The notes beneath the pieces are model-generated. The model was not told the DNA's origin. It worked only from the letters and a program-made list of their open reading frames with translations, and did not search any database. The position numbers and the translations under genes were made by a program. A stretch of 48,116 nt of DNA, taken from positions 1 to 48,116 of the forward strand of contig JAEWAF010000029.1 of NCBI GenBank assembly GCA_023391815.1. The letters run 5' to 3'. Position 1 is the first letter of the stretch. Each line of letters starts with the position of its first letter. Shown piece after piece: positions 34,001 to 45,333 of this stretch. The stretch is from Pseudomonadota bacterium. Lineage in GTDB: Bacteria > Pseudomonadota > Gammaproteobacteria > Steroidobacterales > Steroidobacteraceae.

Positions 34001-34565
34001 CGCTCGTGCCTTCCAATAGAGAGATCGCCTGCGCGAGCTGGTGATGATCGCGCGGATCGAGCGAGCTGCCGGCGCCGAACGTATAGTTCGGCTTGCCCGA
34101 AGCAGCGACCCGCTTGAACACGTCGTCGATCATTCCATCCAGGCCCATGCGACGGCCGTCTTCCGGCGTATAGATCTTTTCGACGCCGTGCTTTTCCAAC
34201 GCCTCGACTTCATGCGGAGCGATCGTGCCGCCGCCGCCGACGATGACGCGAATGTGATCCACGCCCTGCTCACGGAGCATGTCGACCATGTAGGCGAAGT
34301 ATTCGTTGTGTCCGCCCTGGTAGGACGACACGGCGATACCGTCCGCGTCTTCCTGGATCGCCGCGCGGACGATGTCGGCCACGCTGCGGTTATGTCCGAG
34401 ATGCACGACCTCCGCGCCATGCGCCTGGAGCAGACGGCGGATCATGTTGATGGCGGCGTCATGACCGTCGAACAACGATGCGGCGCTGACGAACCGGAGC
34501 GGGTGCGCCTCGGGGCGGGGCGCTCGGTTGTCGGCACGGAAAGGCAGGATAGCGGCTGAGTTCAT
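31065..34565 (-). CDS. icmF: Fused isobutyryl-CoA mutase IcmF
   Basis: Adenosylcobalamin enzyme interconverting isobutyryl-CoA and n-butyryl-CoA (some also pivalyl/isovaleryl-CoA), fused to its G-protein chaperone. 1166 residues. B12 domain at about 25-155 with the axial ligand H35 (FDGHDAAIN) and GGGG at 110-113. MeaB-like GTPase at about 205-420 with P-loop GTGGAGKSS (215-223) and LNKFEKRGAEDA. Mutase domain at about 560-1130 with RMFAGEGGPERTNRRFHYL and GRTGNSGVSIATLDDM. The order B12-GTPase-mutase and the EGGPERTN block separate IcmF from methylmalonyl-CoA mutase. ATG with GAGGCG upstream; a sigma-70 promoter and an operator-like repeat precede it. Confidence 0.94.
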   Translation of the reverse strand: MNSAAILPFRADNRAPRPEAHPLRFVSAASLFDGHDAAINMIRRLLQAHGAEVVHLGHNRSVADIVRAAIQEDADGIAVSSYQGGHNEYFAYMVDMLREQGVDHIRVIVGGGGTIAPHEVEALEKHGVEKIYTPEDGRRMGLDGMIDDVFKRVAASGKPNYTFGAGSSLDPRDHHQLAQAISLLEGTSEDDAAGQEIRKAIAKVQGGAPVIGLTGTGGAGKSSLNDELLQRFVRHFPDRNIAVVAMDPTRRRSGGALLGDRIRMNSLAAPNVFMRSLATRRQNLATSAVLKDVIGLLRLAQFDLIIVETAGIGQSDTEIADMVDVSAYVMTSEYGAASQLEKIDMLDFADVIVLNKFEKRGAEDALRDVRKQWRRNHPDRARLPDEELPVFPTIASRFNDPGVNHLFSRLCQLVNEKRPESQGRQWTPGDVGPIKFVSRDPLIPGTRSRYLAEIAGAGRKVRANIESMVDAARRASGVYETLRTLHDARLPEPLDRFPEEALNDQSIDATRRELRAAYNKALDEIGAEGVGELKRWPQRVKGVSDEKYSYKVRDKNVTGENYVTSLSGNSMPKIAVPRFKDWGETLHFILSENLPGSYPYTGGVYPYRREEEDPIRMFAGEGGPERTNRRFHYLASGHGATRLSTAFDSTTLYGEDPDTRPDIYGRTGNSGVSIATLDDMKKLYSGFDLCAPTTSVSMTINGPAPMLLAMFMNTAIDQRVERFLRAEGRWQAAEQRISELRKEMTAKGFNLAAYNGDLPQGHDGSGIALLGLTSDQLIAPGVLTAEEHAKLRAEAMSLVRGTVQADILKEDQAQNTCIFSTEFALRMMGDVQQFFIDNKVRNFYSVSISGYHIAEAGANPISQLAFTLSNGFTIVEYYLARGMKIDDFAPNLSFFFSNGMDPEYAVIGRVARRIWARAMRDLYGAGPRSQMLKYHVQTSGRSLHAQEIQFNDIRTTLQAMYALFDNCNSLHTNAYDEALTTPTEESVRRAVAIQLIINKELGLNNNQNPWQGSFFLEQLTDLVEEAVYREFESLSERGGVLGAMETMYQRGKIQEESMYYEKRKHDGSLPLIGVNTFLSDTDSTEAAKSVALIRSTDEEKDFQVAAVKSFQQRNAAHTAEALRKLQNAATSGGNVFAELMNAVKVCSLGQISRALYEVGGQYRRSM

Positions 34566-34616
34566 GGTCGCCTCGGGGCGGATTTTCAGTCTTCCGGGGT
34601 ATCGCAGGGGGCAGAC

Positions 34617-34632
34617 TAGAGCTGGAACTCTA
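34617..34632. promoter_or_regulatory. Operator-like inverted repeat in the icmF-tetR region
   Basis: TAGAG and CTCTA flank CTGGAA, a 16-bp imperfect palindrome. It falls a few bases downstream of the predicted icmF transcription start, where a bound repressor would block transcription. The adjacent TetR-family gene is the natural candidate to bind it. Arms are only 5 bp, so this is a prediction. Confidence 0.45.
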
Positions 34633-34643
34633 ATTTACCCACG

Positions 34644-34673
34644 AGTATATTTAGCCCGACCCCGCCCGGTCAA
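34644..34673 (-). promoter_or_regulatory. Sigma-70 promoter for icmF
   Basis: On the minus strand, TTGACC (34673-34668), 18 bases, then TATACT (34649-34644): 5/6 matches to the -35 consensus and 5/6 to the -10. The start site would be near 34637, about 72 bases before the icmF ATG. Confidence 0.65.
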
Positions 34674-34740
34674 TGAGGCCCCCCGCCGGCGCGGCCTCAG
34701 GCTATGATCGGCGCCCTACTTGATCAGGAGCAGCGTCCCG

Positions 34741-35394
34741 GTGGCAGGTCGACAAGCGCGCAAGAACAGTCCGCAACGGGCCAGCGGCCCGGCCCTCTGG
34801 GCCTCGGTCGGCGCGCGGGTCCGGGACCGGGAGCGCAAGCGTGACGCGGTCATAATGACGGCCGCCCGGGCGTTTCGGGAGCGCGGCTACCACAACACCT
34901 CGCTGGACGACATCGCAAGCGAGCTGAACGTCACCAAGCCGACCGTCTACCACTACGTCGAGAACAAAGAGCAGCTGCTGTTCGAATGTTTCCGGGCCGG
35001 CTTGAAGCTGATCATGGACGGAATCGCGGAACAGCGCGAATCGACGGACACCGGGCGCGAGCGTCTGGCCGCGGTGATCGCTCGCTACGCGGAAGCGATC
35101 ACGTCGGACTTCGGCTGGTGCATGGTGCAGGCCGAGAACCAGGATCTCAGCCCGACGATGAGCCGCAAGGTGAAGGCGCTGAAGTCCGAGATCGACCAGG
35201 GATTACGCGCGTTGATTCGCGCCGGTGTCACGGACGGTTCGATCCGTGAGTGCGACGAGAAGATGACGGCGTTCGCGCTGGCCGGCGCGTTGAACTGGAT
35301 CGCTCACTGGTATCGCAGCGACGACCAGCTGGCCGCGGCCGAGATCGCGCTTCGATTCATCGATCTGTTCGAGCTCGGATTGCGGCCTCGCTAA
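34741..35394 (+). CDS. TetR-family transcriptional regulator
   Basis: A 217-residue repressor-type regulator. The helix-turn-helix is at about 35-80: AARAFRERGYHNTSLDDIASELNVTKPTVYHYVENKEQLL. The C-terminal helical domain (about 85-215) would bind the ligand and form the dimer. GTG 34741 is chosen because GGAG lies ten bases upstream; a TTG at 34720 is also in frame. Divergent from icmF and the acyl-CoA dehydrogenase, which it probably represses in the absence of an acyl-CoA signal. TATGAT at 34703-34708 could be its own -10. Its stop overlaps the convergent HPt gene by four bases. Confidence 0.92.
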   Translation: MAGRQARKNSPQRASGPALWASVGARVRDRERKRDAVIMTAARAFRERGYHNTSLDDIASELNVTKPTVYHYVENKEQLLFECFRAGLKLIMDGIAEQRESTDTGRERLAAVIARYAEAITSDFGWCMVQAENQDLSPTMSRKVKALKSEIDQGLRALIRAGVTDGSIRECDEKMTAFALAGALNWIAHWYRSDDQLAAAEIALRFIDLFELGLRPR

Positions 35395-35732
35395 GAGGCA
35401 GCGCGATCCGCCACTGCTTTATCGAGCGCCGCCTGTAACTTCCCGAGCGCCTCGAGCATGCGCGGTTGCTCGACGTGGCCGCTGACCAGAAAGGCCGCCG
35501 CCATCCGCTCGATGTCGCCGGCGTGCCCGCTGATCTCGTCGAAATGTAACATCGCGCCGCTGCCGTGCATGCGATGAGTCAGAGCCTCGATCTCCCGCAC
35601 CACATCCAGATTCCCGCTGCCTGCATGCTCGATCAGGGTCCGCAGCTGCACGATCTCTTTGGTCACGCGCTCCAGGTATCGGCCCGCGATCTCGACCATC
35701 TTGGCGCGCAACTCTTCAGGACCCGTGCCCAT
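35391..35732 (-). CDS. Histidine phosphotransfer (HPt) protein
   Basis: A 113-residue free-standing HPt protein that passes a phosphoryl group between receivers. The phosphoacceptor is H53 in ALTHRMHGSGAMLHFDEIS, matching the HPt pattern H-x-[LM]-[KH]-G-S. The rest is helical, as expected for the four-helix bundle. Its ATG overlaps the stop of the upstream receiver gene by one base (TAATG). It is last in a four-gene minus-strand unit and is the likely relay for the hybrid kinase encoded at 40.5-44.0 kb. Confidence 0.88.
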   Translation of the reverse strand: MGTGPEELRAKMVEIAGRYLERVTKEIVQLRTLIEHAGSGNLDVVREIEALTHRMHGSGAMLHFDEISGHAGDIERMAAAFLVSGHVEQPRMLEALGKLQAALDKAVADRAAS

Positions 35733-36118
35733 TACAGACTTTCCCAGATGGAGAACACATGCTCGGCCAGCAGCATGGGATCGAACGGTTTGGCGATCAC
35801 CGCCGCCGCACCGAGCGCGGTGAAGCGCGCCACCTCCTGCGGCATGGCCTTGGCGGTCATGAAGATCACGGGAATGGACTGAAGCTCCGGCTGCCCGCGC
35901 ATCTGCTGCAAGGTCGTCGGCCCGTCCATGTTCGGCATCATCACGTCGAGCAGCACCAGATCCGGCTTGCTGACCTGCATGCTCTCCAGTGCACGCGTGC
36001 CCGAATCGGCGGTGCTCACATTCAAGGAAGGCACGAGCCCGAGCGCCATCTGCACGATCTCCCGGATATCTGGCTCGTCGTCGACGTACAGAATCTCGCG
36101 AAGCTGATCTCTATTCAT
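35732..36118 (-). CDS. Single-domain response regulator (CheY-like)
   Basis: A 128-residue receiver with no output domain. Acidic pocket YVDDEPD (11-17), phosphoacceptor D58 in LVLLDVMMPNMDG, Thr in FMTAKA, and Lys in VIAKPFDP. Lone receivers of this kind act as phosphate sinks, as protein-interaction outputs or as relay intermediates. It is coupled by a 4-base overlap (ATGA) to the upstream REC-GGDEF gene and by a 1-base overlap to the HPt gene, so the three are probably made in step. Confidence 0.9.
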   Translation of the reverse strand: MNRDQLREILYVDDEPDIREIVQMALGLVPSLNVSTADSGTRALESMQVSKPDLVLLDVMMPNMDGPTTLQQMRGQPELQSIPVIFMTAKAMPQEVARFTALGAAAVIAKPFDPMLLAEHVFSIWESL

Positions 36119-37164
36119 TGCTGACGTGCCGCTGCATGGGTGCTCGACGAGCTCGAGCTGCGTGCGATGGGCGACTCACCTTGCAAGCACAGGGTGTAGC
36201 GGTTGCGTCCATCGCGTTTGCTGGCGTACAGGCACTGATCGGCGATTTCCAGCAAGCCCTTGAAGCTCAGATCGCTGATCCGCATTTGCGCCGCCTCGGC
36301 GACCCCGATGCTGATCGTGACCGGCACCTGTCCGGCCGATGTGGCAATCGGGGCTTCCGCCATGCCATGGACCAGTCGCTCGGCCACGACTTCAGCACCG
36401 CGCATGTCCGTATCGATCAAGACGACCAGAAATTCCTCACCGCCGTATCGCCCGATCCAATCGCAAGCGCGCGGTAGCAGGTCTCGCAGACGCCGATAGG
36501 TGTTACGCAGCACCTCGTCGCCGACGGCATGACCATAGCGATCGTTGATGCGCTTGAAAAAATCGATGTCGAGCAGCAGCACCGACACCGGATGATTGAA
36601 ACGCCGCGTGCGCTCCAGCTCCAGCGACAGTTGCCGTTCGAGATACCGTCGGCTGTATGCGCCGGTGAGCACATCCGTATTCGCCATCTGTCGCTTTTGA
36701 TCGAGCGCCCGCCGCAGCGCCTGTTCGAGGCTGACGATGCGACGGGCGTTGCCGAGACGCGCGATCAGCTCGGGCGCGGAAATGTTTTTCTTGCCCAGAT
36801 AGTCGTCGGCCCCGGCTTTCAAGCCCGACACGATATCGGCATCGGCGTTCTGGGCGGTGAGCAGGAATATATATAAGTAACTGGGATATCGGCCCTCACG
36901 CGCCCGTTTGCACAGCGCGATGCCGTCCATGCCGGGCATGTTGCGATCGGTGATCATGATGGGACAGAACTCGATTTCCAGTAACCGGAGAGCTTCCTCG
37001 CCGCTGGCGGCCACCACCGTGCGATATCCCGCTTCCTGCACGACCGCGACCAGGTAATCCCGCGCGTCAGGATCGTCATCGACGATGAGCACGCGCAGCT
37101 CGGGCTGCAACGCGCTGAGCTCCAGCGTCAGCGTCTGTTCGAATACGCTCGGCTCGGACTGCAT
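36115..37164 (-). CDS. Response regulator diguanylate cyclase (REC-GGDEF)
   Basis: Produces cyclic di-GMP under control of a receiver domain. Receiver at about 23-140 with pocket IVDDDPD and D73 in ITDRNMPGMDG. A helical linker leads to a GGDEF domain at about 160-325: DVLTGAYSRRYL, LLLDIDFFKRINDRYGH, and the active-site GGEEF at 241-245. RACD at 232-235 is an RxxD inhibitory site five residues before it, so product inhibition is expected. This is the WspR/PleD-like plan. Six bases separate it from the upstream gene. Confidence 0.93.
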   Translation of the reverse strand: MQSEPSVFEQTLTLELSALQPELRVLIVDDDPDARDYLVAVVQEAGYRTVVAASGEEALRLLEIEFCPIMITDRNMPGMDGIALCKRAREGRYPSYLYIFLLTAQNADADIVSGLKAGADDYLGKKNISAPELIARLGNARRIVSLEQALRRALDQKRQMANTDVLTGAYSRRYLERQLSLELERTRRFNHPVSVLLLDIDFFKRINDRYGHAVGDEVLRNTYRRLRDLLPRACDWIGRYGGEEFLVVLIDTDMRGAEVVAERLVHGMAEAPIATSAGQVPVTISIGVAEAAQMRISDLSFKGLLEIADQCLYASKRDGRNRYTLCLQGESPIARSSSSSSTHAAARQQ

Positions 37165-37170
37165 GACTGT

Positions 37171-38118
37171 TCAGCCGGATTCAGTGCGCCGTTGCGTGGC
37201 GGGGACCGGCGCGACGCGAGCGCCCGCTTCCGCCTCACGCAGCAGCGCTTCGATGGTGGATGCGATTTGCTCAGAGGGCTGTGTCTGCTGACCGGGCGTG
37301 AACGATGAGCAGCCCACTCGGGCTTTGAAGGATTCGAGCGGCGTCAACAAACGCGCCGCGAGGGTGGCGCTCAGGCGGGCACCCACGCCGGCCGCACCAG
37401 CCGCATTGGTCTCAGGCAACACGACGGCAATCCGCTGCACGCCGTCGAGCCCTCGATAGCGGGTCGCGAAATCGATATCGACCCGGACACTCTCGCTGAC
37501 GATATCGACCGCTCGGGCCAGCGTGTCGGCCATGGCCGCGCCGCTCTCCGATTCCAGCTGCAACACCAGGACGGACAGATTGCGACCGTATCGGGCCGCG
37601 CGTTTCACTTCGGCGCGCATCCGGTCGGCCAGCACTCCGGTGGCGACATCGCTCACCAGGCCCGCGCCTTGCTGTTCTCTCACCGCGTGTAGGGCTTGCC
37701 GCATCTCCACCGCCCGGAACGCGGCGCGAATGGCGGCGACGATCTTTGCATCGGGCGCGCGCTTGCTCAGATAATCGTCGACGCCGGCGAAGTAACCGCG
37801 CTCGTGCGAGCTATCGTCGTCGAGCACCGTCAGCATGATGATGTAAGTTTCGCTGTCGCCCTGGTTACGCAGATTCTCCGTCAGACGGATGCCATCCATG
37901 CGGGGCATCTGCCAATCGGTGATCACGACGGGGAACGATCGAGTCTGCAACAGCTCCAACGCCGCGCTGCCGTCGCTGACCGTGTGGGTCTCGAAGCCCA
38001 GCGACTCGAGCCGGTCCGCCATCAGCTCCAGTTCCAGCTCGTCGTCGTCCACCAGCAAAATACGCTGAACGGCTCGCTGCGCGGCCCCGGTCACGGATGC
38101 GTCATGAACGTTGCTCAT
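37171..38118 (-). CDS. Response regulator with degenerate GGDEF-like domain
   Basis: 315 residues. The receiver is intact: LLVDDDELE, D68 in VVITDWQMPRMDG, and Lys in YLSKRAPD. The C-terminal half resembles a GGDEF domain in outline (DVATGVLADRMRAEVKRAARYGRNLSVLVLQLE, then IAVVLPETN), but the signature position reads RYRGLDGVQRI, with no GG[DE]EF and no metal-binding Asp in the first strand. It is therefore predicted to lack cyclase activity and may act as a partner or inhibitor of the neighbouring active enzyme. First gene of the minus-strand unit, divergent from the kinases. Confidence 0.8.
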   Translation of the reverse strand: MSNVHDASVTGAAQRAVQRILLVDDDELELELMADRLESLGFETHTVSDGSAALELLQTRSFPVVITDWQMPRMDGIRLTENLRNQGDSETYIIMLTVLDDDSSHERGYFAGVDDYLSKRAPDAKIVAAIRAAFRAVEMRQALHAVREQQGAGLVSDVATGVLADRMRAEVKRAARYGRNLSVLVLQLESESGAAMADTLARAVDIVSESVRVDIDFATRYRGLDGVQRIAVVLPETNAAGAAGVGARLSATLAARLLTPLESFKARVGCSSFTPGQQTQPSEQIASTIEALLREAEAGARVAPVPATQRRTESG

Positions 38119-38311
38119 GGAAGCGATGGCTCGAATGTTGTGAGAATTTTCCTGAAGCTTGGCGCCGCGCGCCGCGGCATCAGATCAGGTACCCCATGCC
38201 CTTCGCATGAGTGATTCCCGCAATCCGGGGACGCTGTGAGCTCCATAGCAAAGGCGCGTATATGAGGGGCGGTCATAAACGTATTAATAGGTCATCAGCG
38301 ATACGACGGGC

Positions 38312-40467
<2,156 letters not shown>

Positions 40468-40471
<4 letters not shown>

Positions 40472-43400
40472 GCGCATCGCGTCTGCCATTCCGGAATAGC
40501 GACATCATCGCAACACTGCTGGCCGCGCTGGGCATGGCGGTGGCCGGCGGCTGGCTGTTGGGAAGGCCACTGACCATCACGGTCGGGCTGGACAACATCG
40601 GCATGACGATGAACGCGGCCGTCAGCTTCATCGTCGCCGGCCTGGCGCTGATGTTCGGACAGCCGCGCGCGCGGCTCACGCTTGCAGCGCTACTGGCTCT
40701 CCCCAGCGTGCTCACATTGTGCGAGCACTTGTTCAAGGTCGATCTCGGGATCGATCAACTGTTCGGTTACTCCTGGATCCTGCACGCAGCCCCTCATCAA
40801 GGCCGCATGGCGCCGCAAGTGGCCGCCGGCTTCGCGCTCGCGGCCATTGCCTTCGCGCAACTCACCCGGCCGCAGAACAGCCGCCTGCATTGGCTCGCGC
40901 CGCTGGCCACCGGCACAGTGTTTCTGATCGCGCTGGTGTCGTTCTTCGGCCGGCTGCTCCGGCTCGATATCATTTACGACTGGCATTACGCGACGCGCAT
41001 CGCACCTCACACCGCCGCCGGTTTGTTACTGCTCTCGCTCGGCCTGGCCCAGCTGGCTTATCGACGTTCGTTCAACAAGAGCGACGATGTTTCCAACGAC
41101 TTCCGCCGTATTCTCACCGTCAGCACGGCGGCGATGCTGGCGATCACCATCACGTGCGCGGCCGTGTGCTTCGCCGTCGTCGTGCGTCACAGTCACGATC
41201 TGCAGCAGGCCACACTGGCTCGCGAGCTGCACAATCAAGTCGAGATCATCGGCGCCGAGATCGCCGGCCAACGACAGGAAAGCGAACGCGTAATGTCGAG
41301 CCAGTCGCTTGCTCAGATCATCGCGAACATCTCGCCACAGATTGGCGCAGCCAGGCTGCGGCAGAGCTTGCAGAGCTGGGCCGAGCGCCGCCTGCCGCTG
41401 AGCCGTGGCCTGCAGGCGCTGGAGCTGGTCGACGCCGACGGCCAGTTGCTATTGCAGTCAGGCTCGTTCGGCCCGCCCTCCAGCACGGTCGTGCGTCTGG
41501 ACGACCAAGCGCGCATCGAGATCGGCAACGAAGCTCACCTGTCGATAGAACGGCCGACCGCTCCGGATGCCTCCGGCCGCAGCGGCTTCATCAGAATGCA
41601 GTTCGCGCTGCCCCGCCTGAACGCTGCGTTGTTGAGCGAGCAGTCCTCCGGCGACTTCGATACTTCCATTTGTCGAGCGCTCAGCGCGAGCTCGATGCAA
41701 TGTTTGCGACTGGCCGCTTCGCCACTTGCGACCTTGCCTCTCGCACGGGATACGGCCGGCCGCGCCGGCGCTCTGAACCTCGCATTCAGTGGCAAAAGCG
41801 GCGTGACGCTGGGCGCCGAACCGAGCGGGGCCCGCTTCTTCGCGGCATACGGCCCGATCCCGAACACGCCGTTGGTCATCACGCTCACGACGCCGCTCGA
41901 CACGCTGTACAGCGATTTGCGTCAGCGTTTGAACATGCTGTTGTTGCTGATGATCGGTCTCGTCGCGGCCGCCGCCTGGTTGCTGCGTTGGCAGATCGCT
42001 CCGTTGCTCGCCAAGGTGATCGCTGCACGCTCGCGCGCCAACGACAGCGCCATGCATCTGACCGCGATCATGAATACCGCGGGCGACGGCATCATCACCG
42101 TCAATCGCGTCGGCACGTTGTTGTCGGCGAATCCCGGCTTTCGTCGCTTGCTGGGTGCCGGCTCGAGCGAGCTGGTCGGCGAGAATCTCACCCGACTCCT
42201 GCCGGGGTTGCAGTTGTCGATCGATGAGCATGGCATGTACTCGCTGGCCTGGTGTGCCGGCGAGCCCGCTTTGGAATTCCAGCGCAAATCCGCCACCGGC
42301 GAGACGCTGTATCTGCAAGTGGAGTTCGCGTGGCTCGATCCCGCCACGCGCAGCACGCTGGTCGCGACCGTTCGCGACCTGACATTGCTCAAACGCGGCG
42401 AGATGGAGCTGCGCGAAACTCACGAACGCTTGCAGGACAGCGAGCGTTTGTATCGCGACCAGGCGACCCGGCTCGCCACCTTGTTCGATAGCGTCGAGGA
42501 CGCCATCGTCGTCATCAACGCCAGCGGCCATATCGAATCCTGGAATCACGGCGCCGAGCAGCTGTTCGGCTATGCGACTGAAGCCATCGTCGGCAAGGAC
42601 GCACGGCTGTTGCTGCCCGAGCCGCACGCCTCGCAGCTGTCGCGTTACATACAAAGCCGCGAGCGCATCAAGACGGGCCGGGTCGAAATGGAAGGTCGGC
42701 ACGGCAGCGGCCGGCTCATTCCGATCGAAGTCTCGATTCGCGAGATGATCATCAACGGCGAGCGGCTGTACGTGGCGGTATTGCACGACATCTCGGTGCG
42801 TCGTGAAGTCGAACGCATGAAAGCGGAGTTCGTCTCGACCATCAGTCACGAGTTGCGCACGCCGCTCACCTCCATCGGCGGGTCGCTCGCGCTCATCTCG
42901 GGCGGCGCGGCCGGGGAGATCCCGCCGAAAGCGGCGCGCCTGGTCGGAATCGCGCGCCAGAACAGCGAGCGACTGGTGCGTCTCATCAACGACATCCTCG
43001 ACCTGGAGAAGGCCGAGGCCGGCAAGCTCGATTTCTCTTTACACGTGCGCTCGCTGCGCGCCGAAGTGGCGTCCGTCGCCGAGTTCAACCGCGGCTTCGC
43101 GCAAGGGCTCGGCGTCGCCATCGAGCTCGAAGACGGCGACGACGCCGAGGTGCTCATCGACAGCGACCGGCTCACTCAAGTCCTCACCAACCTGATTTCC
43201 AATGCCGCGAAGTTCTCGCCGCCCGGCGGCGTGGTTCGTATTCGGATCGATCGGGAGGAACGATTCAGTGTGCGCGTGACCGTCAGCGACAAGGGTCCCG
43301 GCATTCCGCCCGAGTTCTGCGCGCGCATCTTTCAGAAGTTCGCGCAGGCAGATGCGTCCGACAGTCGCGCCAAGGGCGGCACCGGCCTGGGCCTGTCGAT

Positions 43401-43974
43401 CGCGAAGACCATCACCGAACAACTCGGCGGACGCATCGGCTTCGACACCACGCCCGGCAAGGGCACCAGCTTCTACGTCATCCTGCCCATTCACGGCCAG
43501 AGCCACTTCGACGTAGCGAGCAAACCGCCGAGCGAAGACACGATGGTCGAGATGGAACGCGCGTCATCGACGGGAGAAACGTTGCCGCGGATCCTGCACA
43601 TCGAGGATGACCAGTCGCTCACAGCCATCGTGCGCGAAACGATGTCACGAAACGCGGTTGTGACTTCGGCCAGATCCATCGCTGCGGCTCGCCAGCAGCT
43701 GGCCGAAAACCATTTCGACGCCGTGATTCTGGACGTAACCCTGCCGGACGGCTCCGGTCTGGATCTGCTGCCCATCCCGGCTCGCGACGGGTACCCCACT
43801 TGCGTCACCGTCTCCTATACGGCGGATGAGCCTTCGCGAGCTTTGCGTAACGCCGTCGACGTGGCGCTGGTCAAGTCACGACATTCAGTCAACCAGCTGA
43901 TGGTCACGGTGCTGGCTCGTATCGACGGCGCCGACCGGGACCCAAGCGTGAACCGCGTCGGATTCTCCACATAA
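40468..43974 (+). CDS. Hybrid histidine kinase with membrane sensor, PAS domains and C-terminal receiver
   Basis: 1168 residues. N-terminal membrane module at about 10-205 (MNAAVSFIVAGL, GIDQLFGYS, RMAPQVAAGFALAA, IAPHTAAGLLLLS), a further TM near 220-240, an extracytoplasmic domain at about 240-480, a TM near 490-510, and two PAS domains (about 530-640 and 665-780). HisKA has H794 in ISHELRTPLTSIGG; HATPase_c has LISNAAKFSPPGG and GTGLGLSIAK. The receiver at about 1035-1150 has HIEDDQS, D1089 in VILDVTLPDGSG and Lys in LVKSRHS. A hybrid kinase needs an HPt partner, and one is encoded at 35.4 kb. Coupled to the preceding kinase by ATGA. Confidence 0.92.
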
Positions 43975-44024
43975 TCTGGCCAACGCCGCTTTGCGTTTGC
44001 CCCGTTGTGTGGTCAATTTCCGGC

Positions 44025-45146
44025 ATGCTACGGAACGACGAACATTGGCTGGGTCTGGCCGACCGATTCCAAACCGCCGGAGTGAGCGGCACGGGGTGGT
44101 ATGAAGCGCTCGCCGCCCTTGCTCACGCAACCGGTTCGCAGCACGGACAGCTCATCTGCATCGGCGACGATGCGACGGTTCCGATCGACATCCTGACCGA
44201 CATCGATCCGGTCTGTCACGACGCTTTCGTGGTGCTTGGCGGTGGCGATCCAGATATCAATCCGCGAGTACGGGCTGGGATGAACGCGCCGCTGCTCAAG
44301 GTGATGGCCGAATGTGACTTCATCACGCCCGAGGAGTACCGGCACCATCCACACTATCGGGAGTTCGCCATTCCCTATGGCGTGCCCTATATCTGCCTCG
44401 CGACCCTGGATCGAAGCCCGGGCATGCTGACCGGCCTCGCCGTGAACCGGACCCAACGCCAGGGACACATCACCGAGCCCGAAAGAGCAGTTTTCTCCTC
44501 GCTCGCGCCTCACGTGCGTGCCGCCGTTCGCACGCAGGCTGCGCTCGAAGGCAATGGCGCCGCGCTGCTGGCGGGCGCCATGGAAGCGCTCTCCATGCCC
44601 GCGTTCGTCTGCGATCGCACCGGCTGTGTGAGAGAGCTCACACCGGCGGCCGAGCGACTCGCGACCGCGAATCGAGGGCTGCAATTGAAAGAAGGTCGGT
44701 TGCGAGCCGCTCTGCCCACCGATGCCAGGGAACTGGAGGATGCCATCGGCGCCGCCGCCCTCGGTCGAGCCCGGCCCGGCGCACCTCTCATGCGCACCGT
44801 CATCGTGCGCAGTGGCGAGCATGATCTCGCCCCCATCGTTCTGGACGTGATTTCGTTGCCGCCGCAATCGACCGAGTTCACATTCATGCCTCGGGTCCTG
44901 GTGGTCGCCAGGGGCGCCAAAGCTTCGGACCAGCGCAAAGCGGCCATCCTGCAGACCGCTTATGGCATGACCAGCGCCGAAAGTGACATCGCACTACAGT
45001 TGTGTTCCGGTAAAACGCCCGAGGCGATCGCGGCCGCACGGAACGTGGCTATCGGCACGGTACGCGCGCAAATCAAGACATTGCTGGCCAAGGCCGGGGC
45101 CAAGAGACAGATCGAGCTGGTCGCCCGCCTGAATCAGCTGCAATAG
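44025..45146 (+). CDS. LuxR-type regulator with unrecognised sensor domain
   Basis: About 373 residues. The last 65 residues form a LuxR/NarL-type helix-turn-helix (YGMTSAESDIALQLCSGKTPEAIAAARNVAIGTVRAQIKTLLAKAG). The N-terminal 170 residues are not a receiver (no acidic pocket) and not an acyl-homoserine-lactone domain that I can recognise; a PAS-like stretch may lie at about 180-270 (MEALSMPAFVCDRTGCVRELTPAAERL). This layout is common in regulators that sense small molecules. It begins 50 bases after the hybrid kinase on the same strand and may share its transcript. ATG 44025 and GTG 44007 are both possible starts. Confidence 0.8.
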   Translation: MLRNDEHWLGLADRFQTAGVSGTGWYEALAALAHATGSQHGQLICIGDDATVPIDILTDIDPVCHDAFVVLGGGDPDINPRVRAGMNAPLLKVMAECDFITPEEYRHHPHYREFAIPYGVPYICLATLDRSPGMLTGLAVNRTQRQGHITEPERAVFSSLAPHVRAAVRTQAALEGNGAALLAGAMEALSMPAFVCDRTGCVRELTPAAERLATANRGLQLKEGRLRAALPTDARELEDAIGAAALGRARPGAPLMRTVIVRSGEHDLAPIVLDVISLPPQSTEFTFMPRVLVVARGAKASDQRKAAILQTAYGMTSAESDIALQLCSGKTPEAIAAARNVAIGTVRAQIKTLLAKAGAKRQIELVARLNQLQ

Positions 45147-45333
45147 GAAACAACGTCACGCCGCCGATGCGAACCGCTTCTCACATCGCGCGAGGCGTGT
45201 TTCACAACTTGTAGAATTCCTCGAGCGCCTATCCAAAATTGGTAATGCGCTGAAAAAAGCTCCTCGACTACCGTGCCCTCCATACCGCTCGACGCGGTGA
45301 TGGACAACACAACTGGCACTCGAGGAGCATTCC

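Noticed and set aside
41458..42849. 463-codon minus-strand ORF within the hybrid kinase
   Set aside because: Antisense to conserved PAS and sensor domains; no motif.
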